Below the pieces are notes generated by a model that was given only the letters and a program-made list of their open reading frames with translations, did not search any database and was not told the DNA's origin. Position numbers and translations under genes: made by a program. A stretch of 64,000 nucleotides of DNA, from positions 31,828,518 to 31,892,517 of the forward strand of contig OX578140.1 in the NCBI GenBank assembly GCA_951213105.1, given 5' to 3'. This document shows positions 24,640 to 36,240 of this stretch, piece after piece. Each line of letters opens with the position of its first letter. Position 1 is the stretch's first letter. Source of the DNA: Amaurobius ferox (lineage: Eukaryota > Arthropoda > Arachnida > Araneae > Amaurobiidae).

Positions 24640-24855
24640 AAGATGTCGGATGTCTAAAGATCCCAGACCGTGCGATTTACATAGTGGGTTAGAGTAGCTA
24701 GCTGCACGGACAGGAAAGGATACCTCCTGCACCCAGGAGGCACCCAAGGTCTACTATCCCGCCAAACGAACATTTATTTATGTCTAAGAAGATAATAATC
24801 GATGAAAAATAGTGTGGTTAAACAGACAGTTTTGCATTATATTTAAACTTGACAA
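24640..24855. repeat. R-F module, copy 1
   Basis: About 210 bp, repeated at 25,735-25,955 at high similarity: GATCCCAGACCGTGCGA, AGAGTAGCTAGCTGCACGG, AGGAAAGGATACCTCCTG, CATCCCGCCAAACGAACA or a close relative. CCTCCTG-CACC-CAGGAGG forms a 7 bp hairpin. Confidence 0.85.
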
Positions 24856-25294
24856 GTACGTCCATTTTTCAAAAATGGGAAAAGGGTTATTGCAAATATA
24901 GTTAAAAAGATCATTGAAAAATAAAATTCAGAGTGAGGTATAATAATATAATGAAAAATAGATTAAAATTAAAGAAAATAATAAAATTTTAAAGGTAAAA
25001 TTCAGAAAATATATAAAAAGAAAATATATGAAAAATACAAAAAAAAATTAGGCACACGAAACACAAAAACAGAAATTTAAAATGAAATGTGGAAAAGAAA
25101 CATTAGAAGAAATACAAATAAAAAGGGTCAAACGAAAAAGAAAGAACGGAGAAAATGAGAACAGTTAACATAGCTTTTTTTTTCTTTTAAACAGAAAATA
25201 TGGAGGGAACACAATAAGTTCATATAAATTAATAAAAATGAAATAAAGGGATTCATTGATCAAAATTAATTGAGCGCAGAATCAACTTCTAAGT
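24856..25294. other. A-rich unassigned DNA
   Basis: Strongly purine/A-biased on the plus strand (25,000-25,250), with many AAAAATTA-like words. No coding or repeat call. Confidence 0.5.
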
Positions 25295-25624
25295 TTAGGT
25301 CACTTTATTAGAAATTTCCATGGCAACAAGAATACAGTTTTTAATTTTATCTACTGAAGAGGGATTTGAACGAACTTTGGAGAACCAAATTGGTTTATTA
25401 AAGGGGGAGGGTTTGCAGAGATGAAAATTTTTAGAAAAAGGACAATCGAAAATGTAATGGTCAACGTCACGGAATTTATTGCAAATACAGTTAGAGGTGG
25501 ATATAATTTTGAAAAAGTATAGGTTATCAAGAAAGGAGCCATGTGTGTGTGTGTGTGTGTGTGTGTGTGGACCAGTAAGAAAGTAAATGAGGTATTTATT
25601 AAAAATTTTTAATTTCGGATTCAC
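25295..25624 (-). pseudogene. Non-LTR retrotransposon (LINE) C-terminal fragment, zinc-knuckle region
   Basis: On the minus strand the frame holds SFLDNLYFF..., CICNKFRDVDHYIFDCP, then FSKNF. This matches the cysteine/histidine C-terminal region of many arthropod LINE ORF2 proteins (pattern C-x-C, then VDHYIFDCP). In those proteins the preceding LTGH motif leads into a loop. Here LTGP is followed by a (TH)n stretch encoded by a GT microsatellite at 25,542-25,569. No reverse transcriptase domain remains nearby and the frame ends in a short tail, so this is a dead fragment. The clade (I, R1 or Jockey group) cannot be settled from this piece. Confidence 0.65.
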
Positions 25625-25734
25625 GATAGAGGTGTAAGACAGGATTCTAGCCGGATCACCAGTCCTGGTGAAAATATAATCATTAAGATAATTTTACCAA
25701 AGATTAAGGATATGAGATTTATATGAGGATAAGG

Positions 25735-25955
25735 ATAAGGATGTCGGAAGTCTGAAGATCCCAGACCGTGCGACTCATATAGTGGGATTAGAGTAGCTAG
25801 CTGCACGGTCGGGAAAGGATACCTCCTACACTCAGGAGGCCCCCAAGGTCCACCATCCCGCCAAACGAACATTTATTTAGGTCTAAAAAGATAACAATTG
25901 ATGAAAAATATTGTGATTAAACAGACAGTTTTACATTATATTTGAACTTGACAAG
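25735..25955. repeat. R-F module, copy 2
   Basis: Second copy of the 24.64 kb module. Two further short echoes of its first line (GGATGCCGGAGATCTGAAGG near 25,960 and GATGTCGGAGGTCTGAAAGA near 26,095) suggest repeated local duplication. Confidence 0.85.
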
Positions 25956-26334
25956 TTCAGGATGCCGGAGATCTGAAGGATCCTTTGGAATGAAAGAAGT
26001 TTTTTAATTTGCTTTTTTTTTAGTTTTTTACCCCATATAGCAGATCCGTAAGTAATAACTTTTTCCACAACACACAGATACCAGCATTTAAAGATGTCGG
26101 AGGTCTGAAAGAGGCCCTAGTATTACTAGCACGTGTTCAGTGAACTCTGGAATATTGAGCGCCGATTTCAAATCGAGAGGATAACGACCACGCAGGAAGA
26201 AAATATACCACCAGAAGGCTAACTTGAGGTAAAACTAGCAGAAGGTGGTCGCTCAGATTGTCAGTTGCACGCCAATTTGACGTTAGAGGATGGAGAATGC
26301 AGAATCCACTTCAACGATAAGAGCTAGCAATTTC

Positions 26335-26405
26335 GCCCCAGTAGCTCAACGGCAGAGCATCAGCTGGCCAGTTCGAAGATCCATGGTTCGATTCCCTGTT
26401 GGGGC
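26335..26405 (+). mobile_element. SINE-3 tRNA-like head, copy 2 (71 nt cloverleaf)
   Basis: The acceptor strands GCCCCAG and TTGGGGC pair over 7 bp with one wobble. The D-arm is GCTC-AACGGCA-GAGC. The T-arm is CATGG-TTCGATT-CCCTG with one mismatch. The anticodon arm fails: TCAGC and TTCGA do not pair, and the loop TGGCCAG lacks U33. Together with the repeat at 24.5 kb, this favours a tRNA-derived SINE over a working tRNA gene. Confidence 0.7.
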
Positions 26406-26624
26406 AGCAAGTTCCTTTACAACCTGCATATTTTCTTTGGAATTCAAAGATGCATTGTTAATGACGTTGGACACTTTGAGCAGGTTGTATATTCAGTTCT
26501 TGAGTATGTACTTGTTATCTATTTTAGCTTTCCTGAATTGGATAGCAATTTGGTAATAATTACTTTGTGTTCAGTAAATACCTTTTGTAACAGTTTTTAG
26601 TATCTACTCTTACGCATTATACCA

Positions 26625-26850
26625 TGGGCAACAATTTTGTAATTGACTATTTTCATCCATCTCGCTCTGCTAAGTATGTATCCTTACATTTTAAATTCTC
26701 CACTAGGGGCGCTGAAATGTCTTTTATTCGATCGAGTCTGATCACTTTATTAAATGTAGATCTATTGTGTACAGTCATGGACTTTTCTTTCGAAAGTTTT
26801 AGGATGCTTAAACACTTTCCTAGAAACTCTGTATACCTGCATATTTAAAC
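26625..26850. repeat. R-G dispersed fragment, copy 1
   Basis: Weakly similar to 37,335-37,560: TTGTGTACAGTCATGGAC..., then CACTTTCCTAGAAACTCTGT then TACCTGCA. The 74-codon frame here does not align as protein with the second copy. Confidence 0.45.
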
Positions 26851-26896
26851 AATTGATTAACATGGATTGTATATTAACATCCATTACATTTCTGTG

Positions 26897-27075
26897 TAAA
26901 CGTAGGGTATGGGCACGATAGATTTGTAAGTCCTGAAGACCATCCGAGAGCAGATAGGTTAGTGTATCCCTGTGAGAGTTCCTGTGACTGCCACATCCAT
27001 TGGGTACGGGTTAAATTGGGTGGTTAAGGATGTAATGTGATCCACCTCCTATAATGCTAGGGGCAACGTGGTTTA
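26897..27075 (+). mobile_element. SINE-1-related diverged copy
   Basis: GTAAGTCCTGAAGACC, CCATCCGAGAG, CCCTGTGAGAG and GGGTTAAATTGGGTGG follow the order of the SINE-1 body, but with many changes and without the CAA tail. It is an old or sister-subfamily copy. Confidence 0.6.
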
Positions 27076-29289
27076 CAGTAATTTATTAACTTTTTGGCTA
27101 TCTTATAGCAAAGCGATTTAATTATCAAGTGCCTGGCCTTTGATGAAAAAACTTATTATTGTGTACGCTTGCCCGCTGCGCTTCAGTTTAGAAGTCAGTT
27201 AACTCAGCCTAATTTATTATTAATTCATCTGTTAAATCTAAGTACAGTAAGTGTAGCTGTAGCCAGAAATGAAATTCAAAAATGGTTAAAGCAATATTCA
27301 AGGGTGTAGTGGTTCAACAGTGTTGGAGAGGGTATTAACTATAGAAATTTTTGGAAATACTCTAACATGTTGAATTTTTATACTAAAATAAATTGTTCAA
27401 TTAAAAAAATTATTTTAATGAATTATAAGTAAATATGGTGCTTATATCACTGTGTCCCTTTATATCATTATGCGTTATTGAATCAAAATATTTATGCTAA
27501 CTAATAATTATTAGCTATTTCAATTCGAATAAATTACTATTATAAATTATTAACAAATAATTAAAAGTATAGATGCATTTATAAGCTAATAGTTGACTGT
27601 TAAAAATCCATGTTGCTACTATGCATTAATATCAATACGTAATAATTGCAATTGATGCTAATACAACCTGTAATTAGTAGCAAAATTGGTAATTATTTGA
27701 CTGAAATAAACATTCTAATAGATAATAATTAATTCATAGTATTAACTCTATATTTCCTCACCAGTTTATTTTGATACTACAATGCCTATACGTATACAAT
27801 AGTACACCCCTCAATCATACACTTATTTCTCCTAATTTTGAAATTTAATGTGCAAAGAAATTGGTGATTATCAGTAAAACCACAAATTCAACTAAATTTA
27901 ATCGTATTTCTATGTTATACAAAACGAAGTAATTTATAAAAAATTCTCTAAAAACAATTTTTTATGCGAAATTTCGAAATCATTTTGAAGAAAATTTCAT
28001 GTCACTACTGAAAATTTAATACTTTTATCCGACAGGTGTGTGTGTGTGTGGGGGGGACTGAGTATACCTTTTTGGGGTTTCAAACTTCTGCTATTTACAG
28101 CCTTGATGATGAGTGAAGTGGAATTTCAAAAGATGGTATGAATGACGGCCAAACTACCAAAAGTTTGTTGTCATTTTCTAACCTCTTAATCAGAGGACTT
28201 GCATTTTCATTGTATCTCCATATATAGTTTAAATGTTGCAATTGATATAGATACTATGAAGAACTAAAGAGTATAAACTGAATTTTGTATTGATGCAAAA
28301 ATTTTGAAACAATTATTTAAATTGCGTGCTGTTTTAAAAAGGCATTTTTACTTTCAACAGACACTGAGAACATAAAAACATCAGATTTTATGTCTTTCAG
28401 TTATCTTCAAAAGCTATTTATTTTGGGACGCAGGTGCAAGTTTTACCAACTTCTACTTTTTTATTTCCAGGAAAAATCCAGGGAGAAAACTCGACTTTAA
28501 AAATATCGTTTACTTAAAATTTAAAAGTGAGGGTTCTACTTTTTCTCTAGTTTTAATTTGAACAATATGCTTAAATTCGCCGAGATAGCAATAACAAATT
28601 ATTATTCATTCTAATTCCTACCGCTTTTTATTTATAAACTAATAAAATAAAATTACATTTAATTCAAAAATAAATTGTTTGAGGTAAATGATCCTGATAA
28701 GCTCATTTACAAGTACTTGAGAAGATGGACTCCAGTTCTTAGAATTTGATATTATTTGCAAATACTGACTGATAGTATTGATAATACTGATATTATTTGC
28801 AAAACCAATACTGACATCTATAAGATAACATAACAAACAGAAACTGAAGGTTCGGGGTATTCTCGGGACTTTTCGTGCATAGCAAGTGGGCATTCAATCT
28901 CTGAACCACATAGATGACATTATACAAGGTAATTATAAGGAGCGAACATAGATATGCATATGTAAATGGAAATTCAACCTCTAAACTAAAATATATGCAT
29001 AATTTAAAATTTATTTTCTGCAGTCACAGTTACGCAATATACGCAGTATACCACCCAAATTAGGTCCAAATCGCTTCAGCGGTTGTGCGATTGCGAAAGC
29101 TTGATAAATTTAACAAAATGCGGATTTATAGTTATACTATATACATGCTTAAAAAAATCTTCTACGTACATCTACATAATATATGAAATTTGCCACACAA
29201 CTTCGATATAACCGCTTCAGTCATTTTCGAGATTAAAGATTACACAATTTGACACCCACCCACAAATCGAAAAAAGTCGTTTTGAGTAT
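27076..29289. other. Unassigned AT-rich DNA
   Basis: About 2.2 kb with no recognisable gene, RNA or clear repeat. A short (TG)n-(G)n tract lies near 28,036-28,057. Possible intron or intergenic DNA. Confidence 0.5.
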
Positions 29290-30530
29290 CTAGGGGCTCC
29301 TTACTGACGTATGTCCGGTAGAATCTCAACTTGGGATCACATCACGATCCCCAGACATTCTTTTTAACTTCTTCGGTTAAAACAAGAAAGATCAATCATG
29401 CTTAAAACATTGATTGTGAAACACTTTCCAACTTCAATGCAATTTTATTTAAAAAAGTCTAAAATGCAATACATTCCTCGGTAATATTTTAAAACTCATC
29501 ACAATACTACATTAATTTATTATATTTGAAAACTTAAATCTTCATTGAAAAAAATTAACTTCATTCAAATGACGGCATTGAAATATAAATTGCCTGGATT
29601 AAATATCTCTATAATGCGATACATTACACGGTAATATTTTTAAAACTATCATAATACTACGATAATTTATTATATTTGAAAACTTCATCGAAAACAACTG
29701 AAATTAATTCAAATGACGTCATAGAAAAAATAACACGTCTGGATCTCTCTATAAAAACAGCATTTCATTCATAACTTTCTCCCATTCATTTCATTCATCA
29801 CAATACTATAATAATTTATTTTATTTAAAAATTAAGACCATGGAACTACAAGTAATTAAACTCTATGCTTAAAACTTCATCGAAAAAAATCGTCCTTCTC
29901 TTTATAAAATCAATTAATATTTCATTCATATCAGCCATGCAGACTCCATGGGCTAAATTATTTTGTGTTAAAGATATACCGCAATTCTAATACAACTCAT
30001 TCTACATATTTTGCTGTTTACATTTTACATAAATGAAAAATAGGCTTCGTTGTAGAAATAATTAAATTTAGATAATCATTTAAACTCAAATATATTGTAT
30101 TTGCGTTGTTTCAGTATGTAGATGCACAGAATTTAAGCAAAAATAAAGTAGTTTTAGGGCGGATACAACACTCAATATGTATTAAAAAGAACTCGTATAT
30201 CTTATGGGATAATTTGCATGTTTCCTAAAAATTTCGAAGCTATTTGTGAATTTTAACATCGTTTAAAACATGTTTAAAAAATTAGCTCCCATAGGGTTCA
30301 ATGTATTTTACTTTTTTAACCCGGTTCAATCCAAAACTAATTGGGTGATATTATTCATTTACATTCCCATATGTCCCACAGATCGTCTCAACAACATACT
30401 AAAATTTCATTTTGGTAAAGTCATTTTTACGGCAGTTATCATGCTAACAGATAGAAAGACAGACAAAATAAACAGTCATAAACACTTTTCAACTACGTTG
30501 AAGACTGTTAATAAAAAGGTTACTTAATCT
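29290..30530 (+). mobile_element. R-B dispersed repeat, copy 2
   Basis: Collinear with 14,850-15,968. Its left part is internally repeated: CTAAAATGCAATACATTC/CGATACATT-AC followed by CGGTAATATTTT occurs at about 29,460 and 29,615. The right end has TTACGGCAGTTATCATGC and GACAGACAAAATAAAC. Confidence 0.8.
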
Positions 30531-30771
30531 ACTACTAAAACATATACATCCATAAAAATTGGTACAGTTCACAATCGCTATCGCCAAACTTTTCTCTTTT
30601 TAACTCAGTGCGAGGAAAGTAAGGAGAGATGAGTTTTGGTAAGATATATATTCGAATACTGTACAATAAAAGAAAGATAAAAGAAATTATATCGTAATAA
30701 TGACAAAATTATTCCTAAAAATGTTGTAGTCATATAGTCTTTATACATTATGTGATTACTATAGTATTTAT

Positions 30772-30898
30772 TACTTTCCTTATATACATAATGTATAAGG
30801 AAAGTATTGTGGCGGGGTCGAAAATTCGAATTCGAGTTTTCGACGGGAGAGCACGTTTCAAGCATCCCTGATCACGAATCGAACATTTTTTGAAGTGA

Positions 30899-30955
<57 letters not shown>

Positions 30956-31735
30956 ATGTGTGTGTCAGTGAGTCTGTGGAGACGATATTTCACGAACGAA
31001 TGGAGCGATTCGAATGAAATTTGGTAGAAAAATCACAATTGGTGAATACTGTAAGCCTATAGTTTTAAAATACAATCGAATGTTCAGAACCTTCCTAAAT
31101 TTTCGAGTGAAATTTTGAAAAAATTATCAAAAAATAAAAATCTTTAATAAAGTTACGCAAGTAGGCATTTCTTATGTAATTTTTCCTTAGAAAACGATTG
31201 ACATAAACTTTAGAAGGCTAGCATGAACCGTTCTCGAAATATTGCACATTTTTCAAATAAATTTATTAAAATATCCTATAAATTGAAAAGAAATATTAAC
31301 TGTTAAGAAACATGTTTACTTTTCATATGTAATATCATGCTATAAATTTGGTGACATCATTCTCGTGGATCTAACTCGTTCCATTCACGAGAAAAGATAC
31401 TTTAAGTAATAATTTTGTATTTTAACGCAAATAGTCATTTATCTGCTGTAAGAATAACTTATTTCTCCGTCCATAACGTTTGGCGAGATTTTGGCGATGA
31501 ATTTGATGGAATGTCGCCAACTTGGCGACATTTTTAAATGCTGCCAACTTAACGAAAATCTCGCCAAATGGATAAAAATGACGCTAAATCAATGAAAATG
31601 ACTACTAATTGAAGAAAATTCAATATCTTTTAAAGAATATAAGTATCTACTATAAGAATAACATTTTTTTAACTGTATAGGTAGTAAATTCATTGCATTA
31701 TATAAGGAAATCATGTGTTGCCCGCATCAGATTTT
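30772..31735 (-). mobile_element. R-A dispersed repeat, copy 4, well preserved
   Basis: The left end TTACTTTCCTTATATACATA runs into the palindromic partner ATGTATAAGGAAAGTATTG. Then come GGGGTCGAAAATTCGAATTC, a (TG)n tract at about 30,904-30,965, the ATGTCGCCAA-C-TTGGCGACAT hairpin (10 bp stem) near 31,514, and the right end GCATTATATAAGGAAATCAT then GCATCAGATTTTT. It is very similar to the 45.84 kb copy over the whole length. It has no long frame and no recognisable transposase. Confidence 0.8.
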
Positions 31736-32147
31736 TATTATAATAATGAACCTGGACAATATGGAATATGAGCAGGTCGGGTGATGCCAATATAGTAGAG
31801 TGGAATACAATAGGAGTAGTAATACGATAGGATTAATTAAAATAGTAATACTTATAGAAAACTTGTATTTAAGCTTGGCAAAGTCAGAGCAACTAATATT
31901 TAAAAGAAATTACTCTTTTTCTAATAAGTTTTCTTTTGTTTAATAATATATAGAGCTTAGCGTCGAAAATAATTATCTTAATAAGAAATCCGTCTCTGCT
32001 AGATTTTTTCCCGTAGTTGATATGTGCAAGAATTTGGAATTTTGGGACAGCTGGGGCTTTGAAAGAGTTTGGAATAACTTTTTTAAACCGCCATTTTCTC
32101 TATCTCCCGGGAAAGAAATCGAAAATCCGGCTCCGTTAAATTTTGTC
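31736..32147. other. Unassigned
   Basis: No feature recognised. Overlapping frames on both strands near 31,973-32,249 are partly SINE-derived. Confidence 0.5.
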
Positions 32148-32245
32148 ACGCAGTTGATACTTACCCGGCCGTCCAAACAGTTACCTTACACATTTCTGGT
32201 AGGTTGGACGGTCTGGGTCTCAACAACAACAACGCAGTTGATACT
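32148..32245 (+). mobile_element. SINE-1 3' stub (70 bp) with 14 bp target duplication
   Basis: ACGCAGTTGATACT at 32148-32161 and 32232-32245 flanks just 70 bp. The insert is the terminal hairpin CCGTCCAA (32169-32176) / TTGGACGG (32204-32211) plus TCTGGGTCTCAACAACAACA. The target duplication shows it is a genuine insertion, very strongly 5'-truncated. Confidence 0.93.
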
Positions 32246-34544
32246 ATAAGTATACAAAAATTCAGCGTTTTATGCAGGCAGCTGTTTACCTTAAAAAGAT
32301 CACCTGCTTTTGTCTGGTATCAACCAACCACTTTGACCGCTTTATAACTCTAATCTAGCTCAACCAGCGTGCATACCTTTTTCGCTGGTTTGTTGCGCTT
32401 TGATAGATTCAGGTGTATGGCTTAAAAATATTTCAGATTTTGTACTGCGTCAATTTTATTCCTGCTGTGCCCGTGAAATTATGCTAGTAGTAAATAAAAT
32501 CGAATTTGCTAAAAAGTTAATACCAAAATCTAAATATTTACACGCATTCATAAATTTATGAGTTTGCGAGAGTGCATAATTCCTTTGGATTATAATTTAC
32601 ATCATGGTGGGGCTTTAGATGCCTCAGCTAATTATGTCGCAGCATTTCCTTAAAAGATATCAAATAACGGAGCCCCTATGCAAATTCTCTCCAGCAGCGA
32701 GTAAACAGTTCGGTAGGGCGCACTCGACGTCAGTTTCAGAAACGACAGTATTCTAAAATTAATGAATGACATAATTTAAATTTAGGAGTTAGCGTTATCC
32801 GTATGAAATTGGGTTTTCCAAATTTTTACTTTCACCCAAATCTGGTACTTGTTCCTTTGGTGATAAATCTAAAATTCTGGCTGCCACATAGTAGAGCGGG
32901 TGTGATACAACAGTAGGATAACTGTAGGGTAAATATGAAAGTTATGTATGATATCATAAATCTGAAATAAAAATACTTCGTTAGGGAGAGTATAAGTATT
33001 TGATTAAAATTATCATTCAGTTTCGGAGGCAAAAAGAAGATTCCTTCTTCGGGATAGAGAGATAGAGCAACCATATTATTATAAAACAGAAAGCAACTGT
33101 CAATAAATAGATGCGTCACGTGATCCAGGGAATAATTATTGCCAAATGATAAATAAGAAATATATGAAAAGAAAATCCTATGAGAAAGGTAAAAGAAAAT
33201 TAAAAGTATCAAAATACTTTTCCGTTGACAAAAAATGCTAATTAAAGTACTTTGTGTTAAATAAATAAAAAAGAACGGTGTAAAAAGATGCATGACTAAT
33301 ATCACCAGTTAACTTCGAGAAATATGCGTAAAAACTATTATAAAATACTTATGAATAACAAAATGAAAGAAACAAGCATATTTCGGAAGCTAAAGGGCTA
33401 ACTCCGTCAAGAACTTCCTGTTAAATTATTATGAAATTATCAGTTCACAAAAGAAAACAAAATTTAAGAAATTAGAAAAAGATAAAAATAACTAGTTTTG
33501 GAAAATACATTTTATCAAAAGTCACTCAACTGCTTTTCGCTTTGATTCCTTCTACTATCTTTTCCATTATCCTAGATTTTTTCTTTCATTTTTCTAGATT
33601 AACGTTTAGCAGCGATTTCCTTCTTAACTCACCTGATGCAACTATTAGTCGATAAACAGGTTCTTGATTTTCTTGGTCCGATTCTTCTGTCTTTTCTAAA
33701 GAAAGATACATTTTTTTGCCCCCGAAAACAATTCATACTTTTAGTTAATTTTCTATGCTGTTATTGCTGTTAAATTTTCTATGCTGTTAAATTCTATTTC
33801 ATTTTCTATGCTGTTAAATTCTTTATTTGAATTTGAATAATCTTGTTCTATTTACAGACGTGATCTGAATCGCGTAACAAGCGGACGCTGAGTATGTACT
33901 AAGCAATTTTAATGAACCATTTTATAAAATCTACTATTTTCTGTAAACCAATAGCTAGCTGTTGGCGACATTACTAGTTTATAATTCATATAATTTTTCT
34001 TCTTAGGCCAAGAATAACAACAATTTTATGAAATTCTTTATTTTTTACATTCTACATTATGTTACTAAGTTTGATCTTTCCACTAACTCAAAATATAAGC
34101 AAACATGTCGTGCATGCCTCAATATCTAACACGGTCGTAAAATATCGTATCGTATTTTTAGATCCACGTGCGTTAGGAAAGGGGGTAAATATTTTCCCAA
34201 CAGCTATTTTCAACACTATGATAAATCGCTTTACCCATTTCCGAGGTAAAAGGTGTTTTCGCTTCCTGTTTCCACAGTGAAAAAAAATCATGGGATTGTT
34301 AGAATTTTTCGGATTTTTGCCTGAAAAAATTATTAGCTTTAAATTCTTTGTCTGCTTTTACTTTTCTATCCTACACGACTTAGAGTATTCCAATTGTGTC
34401 AGAAATCAAAATTTGAGTTTTGATGGATTGACATTGAACAGAGATCAATTGTGACGCCATTGAACAGAGATCAATTGTGGATAATAATAACAATGGAATC
34501 AATTTTGCCATTGTTATTATTGGTGGTACCCAAATCAGCCATCT
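32246..34544. other. Unassigned DNA
   Basis: No gene identified. A 157-codon minus-strand frame at 32,832-33,305 is hydrophobic and low-complexity, as T-rich DNA produces, and matches no family I know. A small minisatellite (TTTTCTATGCTGTTAAATTC, about three units) lies at about 33,748-33,828. Confidence 0.5.
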
Positions 34545-35170
34545 ATGTTTTACCTAAAATATTTTGAAGCATCTATTTCCCAGCATCTACTATAGATAGA
34601 GCTTAGAGAATGACTGATATGGTAGCAGCACTACATTCCGAAGGAGATAGTGGGATTCGTTAATGATTTCCCCTTCCACTTCAAATACTTTCCTTGAAAG
34701 ATCTATTTCTTCGGATTGGCTATAGATAGATCTCAGATAATGACAGATATGGATTCAATAATAAATTCTGGAAGGAATAGACTGACCCACTAAAGATTTT
34801 TACTTTCGGTTTAGGAGATATCACTTCCGATTCAAAAACTCATATTTTACATGAAACATCTATTTCTTTGGATCGGCTATAGAAAGAGTTTAGATAACTG
34901 ATATGGATTCGGTATCAAATTCTAGGGTGGCTAGGGGAATTCACTAAGAATTTTCATTTCTAGTTAAAAAATAATTTTATGTAGCATTTGTTTCTCATGA
35001 TTGGATATATATAGGGAGCTTATTTGATGACCTTATATGAATTCAGAATCAAATGCCATATGGAGTTTACTAAGGATTTTAATTTTCGGTAGTTTCCCAA
35101 TTATGATTCAAAATATTTCTGTTTCCTTGAAACATTTATTTCTCAGAATCGGTTATAGATAGTGTTAGAG
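34545..35170. repeat. Degenerate tandem array, five units of 128-158 bp
   Basis: A core like GAAACATCTATTTCTT..GG, then GGCTATAGATAGAG, then TTAGATAATGACTGATATGG recurs near 34,566, 34,695, 34,853, 34,981 and 35,129. Spacing varies and the linkers share TTCACTAAGGATTTT-like text. No frame is conserved. Confidence 0.75.
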
Positions 35171-35252
35171 GATGATTAATATAGATTCATTTCAGATGAT
35201 GATTAATATAGATTCATTTCAGATGATGATTAATATAGATTCATTCAGTGAT
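35171..35252. repeat. 27 bp minisatellite, ~3 units
   Basis: GATGATTAATATAGATTCAT then TTCAGAT repeats three times at the edge of the older array. The near-identity shows recent slippage. Confidence 0.9.
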
Positions 35253-36240
35253 CAACATTTCAAAAAAATTCAACCCTCTAAACCCAATTATTAGGAAAGA
35301 GTAGCATTAAAAAGCAGCATTCAAATTTTTTATTAAAAGTTAGAATAAAATTAATTTTTGTGTTTAAAAAATATATTTGCTCCATTTTCTTTCTCACTTA
35401 AGAATTATTCAAAAAGTCATTTTTTATGTAAGTCGATTTTGTAGTGATAAGCTCCCCAAATGAAATACATAAAAAATAGTAGTTTAAGAACATATTACTT
35501 CAATAGTTTTTAAAATTATTTTTGATCTTTCGAAAATACAAATCCTCTATATTTAAATTCGATATTCTGCTCATTTCAGCTCTAACAGGCTGGAATACCT
35601 GATGTAACAAATCAAAATCACACGCAGAAACCTATTTATTTACCTAATATCCGTTTTAAATAATATTATAATATTTTGAATTATTCAATTTAATAAAGAT
35701 TGCCAGAGTGAAAAAAAATAATTCTAAATGATATTTTAAAGTCTGGTTAAATTTCACTTACTGGTTGAAACCGCTCGCGGCTGAAATTGAGTGGGCAGAT
35801 AATTAATTTCAGATCAAGGAGTGAATTTTATTTTTGAGATCATCTGGCAGTTATGTCTTTGCACACCAACTAATACAATTTGATTGAAATGTTCGAAAGA
35901 AGTATAATAAAATTTATTCATAAAATACTGGAAGATAATATTCGAGGAGATATTTGTCAAGAATGTCAAGAGCACGAATTACTGTTTAAATAAGAGCTAT
36001 TCCTACACAAATAGTAAAATGTATAGGTAAGGAATCGTAGCAATTTCAAATTATTGAAATCAAGTTTTGACGTTTTAAGTAATCTTGGATCCCATTATAT
36101 AGCGTTTCAGAATAACTTTGTAAGTAAAAGTCTATGAATGTATTATTACGAACATGTAAAATGGTTTTTCTGGAGGCTCTTTTGAGAACCATAAGGGAAA
36201 CCACTTTACAGACAGCCATTCTTATTACTTTAATATAGGG
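35253..36240. other. Unassigned AT-rich DNA
   Basis: No gene or repeat recognised. Confidence 0.5.

Noticed and set aside
26335..26405. A functional tRNA gene
   Set aside because: The anticodon stem does not pair and position 33 is not U. The same sequence with shared flanks occurs at 24.5 kb, so it is a SINE head or tRNA pseudogene.
32832..33305. A 157-residue membrane protein on the minus strand
   Set aside because: Hydrophobic Phe/Leu/Ile/Tyr-rich text is what T-rich DNA yields. No domain and no repeat or conservation support.
35171..35252. A CRISPR-like array of 27 bp units
   Set aside because: The repeats are directly adjacent without unique spacers, in a eukaryotic repeat-rich region. 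It is a minisatellite.
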